Shown: positions 1 to 6,052 of the stretch, piece after piece
Position numbering within the stretch: the stretch's first letter is position 1
Layout: every line of letters starts with the position of its first letter
NCBI GenBank assembly: GCA_905236495.1
Contig: CAJOPV010000098.1
Coordinates: 1-9,304, forward strand
DNA length: 9,304 nucleotides
DNA from: an uncultured Christensenellaceae bacterium
GTDB taxonomy: Bacteria; Bacillota; Clostridia; Christensenellales; Aristaeellaceae
Direction of reading: 5' to 3'
The notes under the pieces: model-generated
Database searches by the model: none
What the model saw: the letters and a program-made list of their open reading frames with translations, nothing else
What the model was told of the DNA's origin: nothing
Program-made: the position numbers and the translations under genes

Positions 1-493
1 AAGCGATCACGGCCTTCTTGATTTCGTTATCGGAAAGGCCGTTCAGGGCGATGAGCGTCTGGTATTCCACCAGGGCGTCGGTGTAGCCCGCTTCGCGTTC
101 TTCCTTGCGCTCGCCCACGCAGATGATGGGGGTCAGGCCGGCCTTCACGGCGGCTAAGGTGCGCAGGTTCACGGTGGCGTCGGTCTCGCCGAAATACTGG
201 CGGCGTTCGCTGTGCCCGATGATGACGTATTCAACGCCCGCTTCCTTCAGCATGGCGGCGCTGAGTTCGCCCGTATAAGCGCCGCTTTCCTTGAAGTGCA
301 CGTTCTGGGCGCCCAGATGAATGTTGCTGCCCTTCACGGCTTCCTTCACGGCGGGGATGTCGATAGCAGGCACGCAGACCACCACGGTGGCGGTGGCATC
401 CTTCACCAGGGGCTTGAGCTCGTTCACCAGGGCCTTCGCCTCGGCGGGGGTCTTGTTCATTTTCCAGTTGCCGGCAATGATGGGCTTGCGCAT
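1..493 (-). CDS. tpiA: Triosephosphate isomerase, 3' end beyond window
   Basis: Interconverts dihydroxyacetone phosphate and glyceraldehyde 3-phosphate in cytoplasmic glycolysis. Reading leftwards from the ATG at 493, 164 codons are open to the window edge; the usual length is about 250. Visible landmarks are the N-terminal GNWKMN (Asn9 and Lys11, substrate binding), GAQNVH at 61-66, and IIGHSERR with the electrophilic His94. The frame leaves the window at ...AVIA, just where the catalytic-glutamate motif YEPVWAIGTG should start, so that residue cannot be checked. A GAGGTG ribosome binding site six bases before the ATG fixes the start. It is third in the order cggR-pgk-tpiA, as in Firmicute glycolytic operons, but separated from pgk by a 227-nt gap holding two hairpins. 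Identity is firm; only the C-terminal third is unseen. Confidence 0.97.
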   Translation of the reverse strand, partial: MRKPIIAGNWKMNKTPAEAKALVNELKPLVKDATATVVVCVPAIDIPAVKEAVKGSNIHLGAQNVHFKESGAYTGELSAAMLKEAGVEYVIIGHSERRQYFGETDATVNLRTLAAVKAGLTPIICVGERKEEREAGYTDALVEYQTLIALNGLSDNEIKKAVIA

Positions 494-527
494 GGGGAAC
501 ACCTCTTTCTTTTATTTTTTGTTTTTA

Positions 528-562
528 CGGGAGGATGCTTCTGCGTCAAAAGCACCCTCCCG
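528..562 (-). other. Hairpin just upstream of tpiA ribosome binding site
   Basis: Two 13-nt arms (528-540 and 550-562) pair fully on the minus-strand transcript, with one G-U pair and a 9-nt loop. The 5' arm reads CGGGAGGGUGCUU. It is followed by an A-rich stretch and then the tpiA ribosome binding site about 25 nt later. With no U-tract it does not look like an intrinsic terminator. A role in mRNA stability or processing, or in tuning tpiA translation, is inference. Confidence 0.7.
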
Positions 563-669
563 CACCTTCCCGAAAACCACGTGGGAAAAACTGATCTTTT
601 CTTCATCTCCCCGAAACAGGGAGTAAAGAATCAAACTTTCAATCTCCAGCCGGCTTTCTTTGGAAGAGC

Positions 670-709
670 GCGAGAAACCTTTCGTTCTCCTGAAAGAAAG
701 GTTTCCCGC
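670..709 (-). other. Long hairpin 11 nt after pgk stop
   Basis: Arms 670-683 and 696-709 form a 14-bp stem with one G-U pair on the minus-strand transcript, loop 12 nt; the core is GAAACCTTTC against GAAAGGTTTC. The sequence after it begins GCTCTTCC, so there is no U-tract and a classical terminator is unlikely. Between this hairpin and the one at 528-562 I see no gene and no convincing promoter. It may be a dispersed intergenic repeat or an mRNA 3'-end or processing element. Confidence 0.65.
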
Positions 710-720
710 ATATTCTGATC

Positions 721-1932
721 TTATTTTTCATCCAGAGCCGCGACGCCGGGGAGGACCTTGCCTTCCAGGTATTCCAGGGAGGCGCCGCCGCCGGTGGAGA
801 TGTGGGTCATCTTGTCCGCCAGGCCCATCTTTTCCACAGCCGCCGCGCTGTCGCCGCCGCCGATGATGGTGACCGCTTCGCTGTCCGCCATGGCCTGGGC
901 CACAGCCAGGGTGCCCTTCGCCAGGGTGGGATTCTCAAACACGCCCATGGGGCCGTTCCAAACCACGGTCTTGGCGGCCTTCACGGCATCGCCGAAGAGC
1001 TTGGCGCTCTTGGGGCCGATATCGCAGCCCTCCATGTCCGCGGGGATCCGGTCGGAATCCACCACCAGGGTATCGATTTCCGCGTCGATGGGATCGGGGA
1101 AAGCTTTCACGCACACGGTATCGATGGGCAGGAGCAGTTTCACGCCCTTCTCCTGGGCCTTCTTCATCATATCCTTGCAGTAATCGATCTTGCTTTCATC
1201 CAGCAGGGATTTGCCGATCTCCAGGCCCTGGGCCTTGAGGAAGGTGAAGGCCATGCCGCCGCCGATGATGAGGGTATCCACTTTCTCCAGCAGGTTGTTG
1301 ATGACGTTCAGCTTATCTTCGATCTTGGCGCCGCCCAGCACCGCCACGAAGGGCCGATCCGCGTTTTCCAGGGCCTTGCCCATAACGGAGAGCTCTTTGC
1401 CGATCAGATAGCCCGCCACATTGGGGGAGGTGAACTTTGTCACGCCCTCGGTGGAGCAGTGAGCCCGGTGGCAGGAGCCGAAAGCGTCGTCCACATAGCA
1501 ATCCGCCAGGGAGGCCAGCTCCTTGGAGAAATCCTCGATGTTTTTGGTTTCTTCCTTGCGGAAGCGGGTGTTCTGCAGCAGCACCACGTCGCCGTCCTTC
1601 ATGGCGGCCACGGCGGCCTTGGCCTGATCGCCCACCACGGTATCGTCATTGGCGAACACCACGTTTTGGCCCAGCAGTTCGCTCAGCCGCACCGCCACGG
1701 GCGCCAGGGAGAATTTTTCTTCCGGCCCGTTCTTGGGCTTGCCCAGATGACTGCACAGGATCACCTTGCCGCCGTCCTTCACCAGCTTCTGGATGGTGGG
1801 CAGGGCGGCCTTGATGCGCTTATCGTTGGTGATGACGCCGTCCTTCATGGGCACGTTGAAATCCACCCGGACCAATACCCGCTTGCCTTTTACGTTGATG
1901 TCGTCGATGGTTTTCTTGTTCAGATCGCTCAT
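721..1932 (-). CDS. pgk: Phosphoglycerate kinase
   Basis: Cytoplasmic glycolytic enzyme that transfers phosphate from 1,3-bisphosphoglycerate to ADP. The 403 residues fit the family's usual 390-415. The N-terminal domain has RVDFNVP (Asp24, Asn26), Arg39, SHLGKP (His62), NTRFR at 121-125 and Arg156 in the AFGSCHRAH segment. The nucleotide-binding domain has LGGAK (Lys203), WNGPMG at 325-330 followed by Glu333, GGGDS at 358-362 and TGGGAS at 380-385. All expected catalytic and binding residues are present. The ATG at 1932 has an AAAGGAGAG ribosome binding site about nine bases upstream. It lies 80 nt after cggR with no strong promoter of its own, so it is probably transcribed from the CggR-controlled promoter. 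In Bacillus, gapA would stand between cggR and pgk; here it does not. Confidence 0.98.
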   Translation of the reverse strand: MSDLNKKTIDDINVKGKRVLVRVDFNVPMKDGVITNDKRIKAALPTIQKLVKDGGKVILCSHLGKPKNGPEEKFSLAPVAVRLSELLGQNVVFANDDTVVGDQAKAAVAAMKDGDVVLLQNTRFRKEETKNIEDFSKELASLADCYVDDAFGSCHRAHCSTEGVTKFTSPNVAGYLIGKELSVMGKALENADRPFVAVLGGAKIEDKLNVINNLLEKVDTLIIGGGMAFTFLKAQGLEIGKSLLDESKIDYCKDMMKKAQEKGVKLLLPIDTVCVKAFPDPIDAEIDTLVVDSDRIPADMEGCDIGPKSAKLFGDAVKAAKTVVWNGPMGVFENPTLAKGTLAVAQAMADSEAVTIIGGGDSAAAVEKMGLADKMTHISTGGGASLEYLEGKVLPGVAALDEK

Positions 1933-1977
1933 GTTCCTGACTCTCCTTTTTATGTTGATTCAATTGGGTGTTGTATG

Positions 1978-1998
1978 CCAAGGCCGGAAGGGCCGTGG
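1978..1998 (-). other. Small hairpin between cggR and pgk
   Basis: On the minus-strand transcript CCACGGCC (1998-1991) can pair with GGCCTTGG (1985-1978) around a 5-nt loop, with one internal mismatch. It sits 15 nt after the cggR stop and 45 nt before pgk, with no U-tract. In Bacillus the cggR-gapA mRNA is processed near the end of cggR beside a stem-loop, so a similar role is possible but only inferred. Confidence 0.35.
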
Positions 1999-2012
1999 TA
2001 TCATTTTTCAGG

Positions 2013-3038
2013 TCACGCCCCCAGCAGCGCTACGATCTTCTGGGCTGCGGCCTCGTCGGTAATGAGGGAATCGTGCTTTTCATGGCGGGTGGCGGCGATG
2101 ATGGCCTCGGCCTTGCGCTCCCCGGCGGCGACAGCCACCATGCGGCTGTCCTTATGCAGTTTTCCCAGGCCCAAGGATACGGTGCTGGCCTGCAGAACGG
2201 TTTTCCCCTCGAAATCGAAGAAATCCCCGAAGGCCTCCCCCACCGCCTTTTGCTGACGCAGCTTATCCGTTTCCTCCGCGGTGAGCCGCCGCTTCTGGGC
2301 CATGGTATCCGCCCGGCCCACGCCGTGCACCACCAGATCGGTGCGCTGCAAAAGCTCCAGCGTTTCCCTGACCTCCGGCAGCCGCATCATTTCCTGCAGG
2401 GCCGCCGCGTCCAGGGTATCGGGCAGATGCATCACCCGATGATGCCCGCCCACGCGCCTGGCGATCTCCGCCGCCACGGTGTTGGCCTGGATCTCCACCG
2501 AGGTGCCCATGCCGCCCCGGGCGGGCACCACCATCACGTTGATGGGCGTGGCGCTCTGCATGCCCCGGGCCATTTCGCTCATGGTGCGGCCCCCGGTCAC
2601 CGCCAGCGTCATGCCGCTCTGCATCAGCTTATGCACCCGATGGGCCGCCGCCCGGCCCACCTCCCGCAGCACCTGAGGATCCGCGTCGGCATTGCCCGCC
2701 ACCACCACCACGTAGGGCACGTGCAGAAGGCTGCTCAGGGCATGCTCCAGCTTCGTCAGCCCGAACATCGCCCGGCTCAGATCGTGGGCCCCGGAAAGCA
2801 CCTCGATGGCCTGAGGGGTCAGCTGCATCCCCGCCGCGTCCATGGAAATGAGCCCTTGCTCCTTGAGGGCCGCGGCGGCGGAGCGCACCTCCCGCTCCGG
2901 CAGGTTAAGCCTTGACGCCAGGGCACGCCGACCCACGGGCTGCATGCTCTCAATGGAGGAAAGCACCTGGGCCCGCCGACCGATATCCGCCATCAGATCG
3001 GGAGCAATACGGCTCAACACCTTCAGATCATCCAGCAT
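2013..3038 (-). CDS. cggR: Central glycolytic genes regulator, SorC/DeoR-type repressor
   Basis: DNA-binding repressor of glycolytic genes; in Bacillus it is released from its operator by fructose-1,6-bisphosphate. The 341-residue product matches CggR throughout: an N-terminal segment ending in APDL, a winged helix-turn-helix around residues 33-64 that begins QPVGRR, as in CggR, and then a SorC-type sugar-binding domain to the end with LAVTGGRTM near the expected effector site. I chose the ATG at 3038 because a GGGAGG ribosome binding site lies about seven bases before it and the protein then starts like CggR. A longer frame from 3083 would start inside the operator and has no ribosome binding site. 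It is first in the unit cggR-pgk-tpiA and faces a promoter and operator that it probably autoregulates. SorC-family sugar regulators are the alternative, but the pgk context favours CggR. Confidence 0.93.
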   Translation of the reverse strand: MLDDLKVLSRIAPDLMADIGRRAQVLSSIESMQPVGRRALASRLNLPEREVRSAAAALKEQGLISMDAAGMQLTPQAIEVLSGAHDLSRAMFGLTKLEHALSSLLHVPYVVVVAGNADADPQVLREVGRAAAHRVHKLMQSGMTLAVTGGRTMSEMARGMQSATPINVMVVPARGGMGTSVEIQANTVAAEIARRVGGHHRVMHLPDTLDAAALQEMMRLPEVRETLELLQRTDLVVHGVGRADTMAQKRRLTAEETDKLRQQKAVGEAFGDFFDFEGKTVLQASTVSLGLGKLHKDSRMVAVAAGERKAEAIIAATRHEKHDSLITDEAAAQKIVALLGA

Positions 3039-3059
3039 GCCGTCGCCTCCCTTTCTTGG

Positions 3060-3094
3060 GTCAGCCCCTGCCCCGCTGGGCAAATAATGACCCG
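3060..3094 (-). promoter_or_regulatory. Candidate CggR operator
   Basis: Read on the minus strand this is CGGGTC-N6-TGCC-N3-CGGGGC-N6-TGAC, two direct half-sites 19 bp apart. The Bacillus subtilis CggR operator, as I recall it, is CGGGAC-N6-TGTC-N4-CGGGAC-N6-TGTC. The match is close apart from one base less between half-sites. It begins about where transcription should start and ends 22 nt before the cggR ATG, the same position as in Bacillus. CggR binding is inferred. Confidence 0.72.
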
Positions 3095-3100
3095 CTTGAT

Positions 3101-3129
3101 ATTATACCATGCGGGTCCTGGAAAGTAAA
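3101..3129 (-). promoter_or_regulatory. Promoter of cggR-pgk-tpiA
   Basis: On the minus strand a TTTACT -35 (3129-3124), a 17-nt spacer and a perfect TATAAT -10 (3106-3101), with an extended -10 TGG directly before it. The predicted start point is near 3094. A perfect 7-bp inverted repeat (GACCCGC at 3117-3111, GCGGGTC at 3095-3089) brackets the -10; its downstream arm is also the first half-site of the CggR operator. Confidence 0.85.
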
Positions 3130-3135
3130 GCGCGG

Positions 3136-3184
3136 AAATATATCTTTTTTCTTAAATCAGCAAATATATCTTTTTTCTTAAATC
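3136..3184. repeat. Tandem pair of 23-bp AT-rich direct repeats
   Basis: Two identical 23-bp copies at 3136-3158 and 3162-3184, separated by AGC (period 26). On the minus strand each begins GATTTAAG, continues through an A-run and ends GATATATTT. They start 2 nt after the GH8 stop codon and end 6 bp before the cggR -35. They could be UP-element-like sequences or paired sites for an upstream-binding regulator; they contain no hairpin. The function is unknown. Confidence 0.9.
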
Positions 3185-3186
3185 GT

Positions 3187-4293
3187 TCAGTAAACCCTGT
3201 ACCGCCCGCCCAGCATCAGCAGGCAGAAGAAATACAGGCAATTATCGTAGTACCGGCGATTGCCCTTCCGCAGGGGCAGATCGGCAAAGCGGCGCAGCCA
3301 ATGGTTGGCATGCTCACCCTCCCCGGCAATGACCGAGGCGGCGCAGCAGGCGGTGATGGCGGTGGGGTGCATGGCGGGCTCCTGGGTTCGGGTGCCGTCC
3401 AGCATGCAGGCCCGGTAGTTTTCCTCCGGCAATTGAGAGAAAAGGAAGTGCTGAATGTTCACGGCGATTTTTTCATATTCCGGCCTGCGCCCGAACCACA
3501 GGCTGTCCAGCCCAATATTCATCATCACCCGATAAGCGTCGGAATACCAGGGCCAGGGCTTATGGAACAGAAGGATCGGCTCCCCGCCGTAGTCGGCGTA
3601 CTCGGCGCTGAGGCCCGTCACGGGATGGGCGCTCAGGGCGATGTAGGCCCGGCTGGCGTCGGCGGCGGAGCGCCAGAAGGCGGCGTCCCGCTCGTCCGCC
3701 CGCTCCGCAAAGAGGGTATAGAAATGGGGCAGGTGATAGCTGGGATCGCTGATCTCCATGCCGGGCACGAATTTGATGAGCTTATTTTCCGGGTTCCACA
3801 TGGGATCGCCGCCGGTCAGTTCCGTCTGGTGCACGCAGTGGCGCAGTATCTCCCGGGCGTCGGACAGGTAATCGAATTTTCCCTGGCTTCCCCATCTTTT
3901 GTCCGCCAGGAACAGGGCCATGGCGAAGTATTCTTCCCCGTCCGGGGCGGGGCCCTCGGCGTTGTGGACGCCGTTTAACTGCACCGACCAGGCAAAGTAC
4001 CCGGCGTTGGGGCCCTCGGTCAAAAGCATATAGCGCTTGGAAAACTGCCACAGCTTATCGAACAGGTCCTGCCTGTCCATCTGCACGCACATCATCATGC
4101 CGTAGCTCATGCCCTCGGTGCGGGCGTCGTGATTGCCCGTATCCTCCATACAGCCGCTGTCGGCATCCACGTCGTGATAGAATTTTTCCTCCGGGTCAAA
4201 AAAGATGGTGTCAAAAGATCGCTGAATGCGGGCGTCCGTATCCGCCCGGGAAAGCCCGACAGCCTCAAAATAATTGGGATAGGTCCTGTCCAT
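3187..4293 (-). CDS. GH8 reducing-end xylose-releasing exo-oligoxylanase (Rex-like)
   Basis: Predicted cytoplasmic enzyme that removes single xylose units from the reducing end of xylooligosaccharides. The 368-residue product follows the Bacillus halodurans Rex sequence, as I remember it, almost from end to end: DTGNHDARTEGMSYGMM with general acid Glu60, GPAPDGEEYFA with Asp118, DPSYHLPHFY, then SDAYR with general base Asp252, and GNRRYYDNCLY near the end. His309 in MHP corresponds to the Rex histidine reported to recognise the reducing-end sugar. No signal peptide or membrane segment is visible, so the substrate must be imported. The ATG at 4293 has AAGGAGGAG eight bases upstream; an in-frame GTG start at 4332 would overlap the preceding gene. 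It begins 19 nt after the pyrophosphatase stop, so the two are probably cotranscribed. An endo-acting GH8 is less likely. Confidence 0.92.
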   Translation of the reverse strand: MDRTYPNYFEAVGLSRADTDARIQRSFDTIFFDPEEKFYHDVDADSGCMEDTGNHDARTEGMSYGMMMCVQMDRQDLFDKLWQFSKRYMLLTEGPNAGYFAWSVQLNGVHNAEGPAPDGEEYFAMALFLADKRWGSQGKFDYLSDAREILRHCVHQTELTGGDPMWNPENKLIKFVPGMEISDPSYHLPHFYTLFAERADERDAAFWRSAADASRAYIALSAHPVTGLSAEYADYGGEPILLFHKPWPWYSDAYRVMMNIGLDSLWFGRRPEYEKIAVNIQHFLFSQLPEENYRACMLDGTRTQEPAMHPTAITACCAASVIAGEGEHANHWLRRFADLPLRKGNRRYYDNCLYFFCLLMLGGRYRVY

Positions 4294-4312
4294 ATTCTGC
4301 TCCTCCTTTTCT

Positions 4313-5932
4313 TTACCCCCACAGCAGCGCAAGGGCGGGCACCATCTGCTTTTTCCGGGATACGATGCCCTTGAGGAATACGCTGCTGCCCTCCAGCTTA
4401 TTCAGGCTGAAGGCCTGGCGGATGATTTCCTTATCCCCCGCGAACAAAAGCTCCGTCCCTTCCCTCAGCACGTCCGTCACCATCAGCAGCACCAAATCGT
4501 AATCCCGATCGGCTTTCAGGGCTTCCATTTCCTTGAGGAATTCCTCCCGGCGTTCCAGCATGGCGGCGGAATCCAGGGTGGTGATCTGGCTGATGCCCAG
4601 TTTATGATCGGCTAAATGAAACTCCTTAAAATCGGTGCGCAGCAGCGTTTTGGCGGGCTTATCCGCAAAGCCGGCGGAGAAAACCTCCTTGCCCAGCCCG
4701 TCCAGGTCGATGCCCGCGATGCGGGCAAGACGCTCCGCGATGCGCCGATCCCGGGGCGTGGTGGTGGGAGACTTGAACATGACCGTATCGCTGAGAATGG
4801 CCCCCGCCATCAGCCCCGCCAGCTTCTCCCCCGGCATCAGGCCGTGCTCCTGAAACATGGTGGCGACGATGGTATTGGTGCTGCCCACGGGCTCGTTGCG
4901 CATGAACACCGGGGAGCCGGTCTGCACGTCCCCCAGCCTGTGATGATCGATGATGCCAACCAGCTCCGCCTGCTCCAGCCCCGGCACGCTTTGGCCCACC
5001 TCGTTATGATCCACCAGCACGATGCGCTTGCGCTTGGGGCGGATCAGGTGATACCTTCCCAGGGTGCCCACCACTTTATTGTCCGCGTCCAGGACGGGAT
5101 AGCTGCGGAAGCGGCTTTGCAGCACGGTGTCCCTTACGTCGTCCAGATAATCGTCCAGATGAAAGCAGACGATCTCATTCAGCTTGGCGATGCGGCCCAC
5201 GGGGGTGGCCTGATACAGCATCCGGGCGGCCCGCCAGGCGTCGTAGGGGGTGACGATGACGCAGGTTTCGGAGGATAGGCCCCGGTATTTTTCCGCCAGG
5301 CTGCTCTGGCACAAAATGATGCAGCTGGCCTTGATCGCCAGCGCCTTTTCCACCACTTCCTCCTGCTGCCCGCAGAGCACCACGGCCCCTTCCTTCACCC
5401 CCCGGAGGCAATCGTCCCCCGGTATGGGCAGGGCGATCACCACCTCGCCGGATATGCTGTCAAACACGTCCTCGTCCCGGTTGATGATGTGGCCCTCCAG
5501 GGCGGAAAGCACGTTGAAAATAGGCGCGTCATGGACCACCGGGGTCTGGATGGAGCGCATATCGCTTTCCGCGATGCCCCCGGTGGTGGCAAGGCCGCAG
5601 AGGGTGCCGTCCTCGTTCACCACGGGCAGGGCGGTGAGGGCCTGGGTCTCCTGCAGGATCTCCCAGGCGTGGCTCACCGGCACGTTGACCCCCAGCTTCG
5701 GCGGGCGGTCAAAATCGATATCCTTCACCTGGGTGCGCACGGTGGAAAGCAGGCGGGGCGGCTCAAAGCCGAATTTTTTCAGCAGGAACGCCGTCTCATC
5801 GTTCACCGGGCCCAGGCGCACCGGCTCGTATTCGTTTTCCCCCAGCATATTGCACAGGCTGGCATACGCCATGGCGGATACGATGGCGTCGGTATCCGGG
5901 TTGCGGTGACCGCATACGTAGGTAATATCCAC
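4313..5932 (-). CDS. ppaC: Manganese-dependent inorganic pyrophosphatase with CBS-DRTGG insert
   Basis: Family II pyrophosphatase, which hydrolyses pyrophosphate to phosphate in the cytoplasm and so pulls biosynthetic reactions forward. The catalytic DHH domain is split: GHRNPDTDA at 8-16 (His9, Asp13, Asp15) at the N-terminus, then VDHNE (Asp308), IDHH at 328-331 and SDT at 381-383. A C-terminal DHHA2 domain carries SRKKQ at 525-529. Between the halves lies a regulatory insert: CBS about 70-130, DRTGG about 135-245, CBS about 245-300. Canonical family II enzymes have about 310 residues; 539 fits the regulated subclass. In that subclass adenine nucleotides bind the CBS pair, AMP and ADP usually inhibiting, and forms with DRTGG are activated by diadenosine polyphosphates. 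The start is GTG at 5932, with AAGGAGGGG close upstream. It is first of a likely two-gene unit with the GH8 gene. Confidence 0.96.
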   Translation of the reverse strand: MDITYVCGHRNPDTDAIVSAMAYASLCNMLGENEYEPVRLGPVNDETAFLLKKFGFEPPRLLSTVRTQVKDIDFDRPPKLGVNVPVSHAWEILQETQALTALPVVNEDGTLCGLATTGGIAESDMRSIQTPVVHDAPIFNVLSALEGHIINRDEDVFDSISGEVVIALPIPGDDCLRGVKEGAVVLCGQQEEVVEKALAIKASCIILCQSSLAEKYRGLSSETCVIVTPYDAWRAARMLYQATPVGRIAKLNEIVCFHLDDYLDDVRDTVLQSRFRSYPVLDADNKVVGTLGRYHLIRPKRKRIVLVDHNEVGQSVPGLEQAELVGIIDHHRLGDVQTGSPVFMRNEPVGSTNTIVATMFQEHGLMPGEKLAGLMAGAILSDTVMFKSPTTTPRDRRIAERLARIAGIDLDGLGKEVFSAGFADKPAKTLLRTDFKEFHLADHKLGISQITTLDSAAMLERREEFLKEMEALKADRDYDLVLLMVTDVLREGTELLFAGDKEIIRQAFSLNKLEGSSVFLKGIVSRKKQMVPALALLWG

Positions 5933-5962
5933 AAAACCCCTCCTTACGGAGTTAATGCCCTT

Positions 5963-5991
5963 ATTATATCACTGGTTCCTCCGGGCTTCAA
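5963..5991 (-). promoter_or_regulatory. Promoter of ppaC
   Basis: On the minus strand a TTGAAG -35 (5991-5986), a 17-nt spacer and a perfect TATAAT -10 (5968-5963). Transcription would start about 25 nt before the GTG start of ppaC. It lies directly after the terminator of the transporter gene, so ppaC and the GH8 gene likely form their own unit. Confidence 0.82.
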
Positions 5992-5996
5992 GCCCG
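5982..5996. promoter_or_regulatory. Palindrome over the ppaC -35 box
   Basis: A perfect 7-bp inverted repeat around one central base, CGGGCTT-C-AAGCCCG, containing the whole -35 element. It could be an operator for an unknown repressor. It could also be an extra stem at the end of the upstream transcript, since it follows the terminator U-tract by only 6 nt. The sequence does not decide between these. Confidence 0.5.
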
Positions 5997-6002
5997 TATA
6001 AC

Positions 6003-6037
6003 AAAAAGCGGCGGGGCGCCGTGAAGCGTCCCCGCCG
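6003..6037 (-). terminator. Intrinsic terminator of the malate block
   Basis: On the minus strand an 8-bp GC stem, CGGCGGGG (6037-6030) with CCCCGCCG (6016-6009), is followed by GCTTTTTGTT. It begins 15 nt after the transporter stop codon. Confidence 0.88.
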
Positions 6038-6052
6038 AAGATCCAAGACAGT

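Noticed and set aside
577..584. CCACGTGG palindrome in the pgk-tpiA gap as an operator
   Set aside because: Eight bases with no promoter nearby; a chance occurrence is plausible.
670..709. Hairpin after pgk as a rho-independent terminator
   Set aside because: No U-tract follows the stem on the minus strand, and tpiA downstream has no clear promoter of its own.
1933..2012. A separate promoter for pgk in the cggR-pgk gap
   Set aside because: TTGGCA is present, but at 17 nt the -10 would be TCAACA, which is too poor to support.
802..2256. A long plus-strand frame of 484 codons opposite pgk and cggR
   Set aside because: It is rich in His, Gly and Gln, as expected from the complement of GC-rich codons, has no ribosome binding site, and lies over two certain genes. 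The similar plus-strand frames at 3109-3978, 4616-5278, 6575-7258 and 7559-8626 were rejected for the same reason.
3039..3083. N-terminal extension of cggR from an ATG at 3083
   Set aside because: It overlaps the candidate operator, has no ribosome binding site and does not resemble the start of CggR proteins.
3136..3184. Possible CRISPR array
   Set aside because: Only two copies, a 3-bp spacer and no cas genes; this is a tandem repeat.
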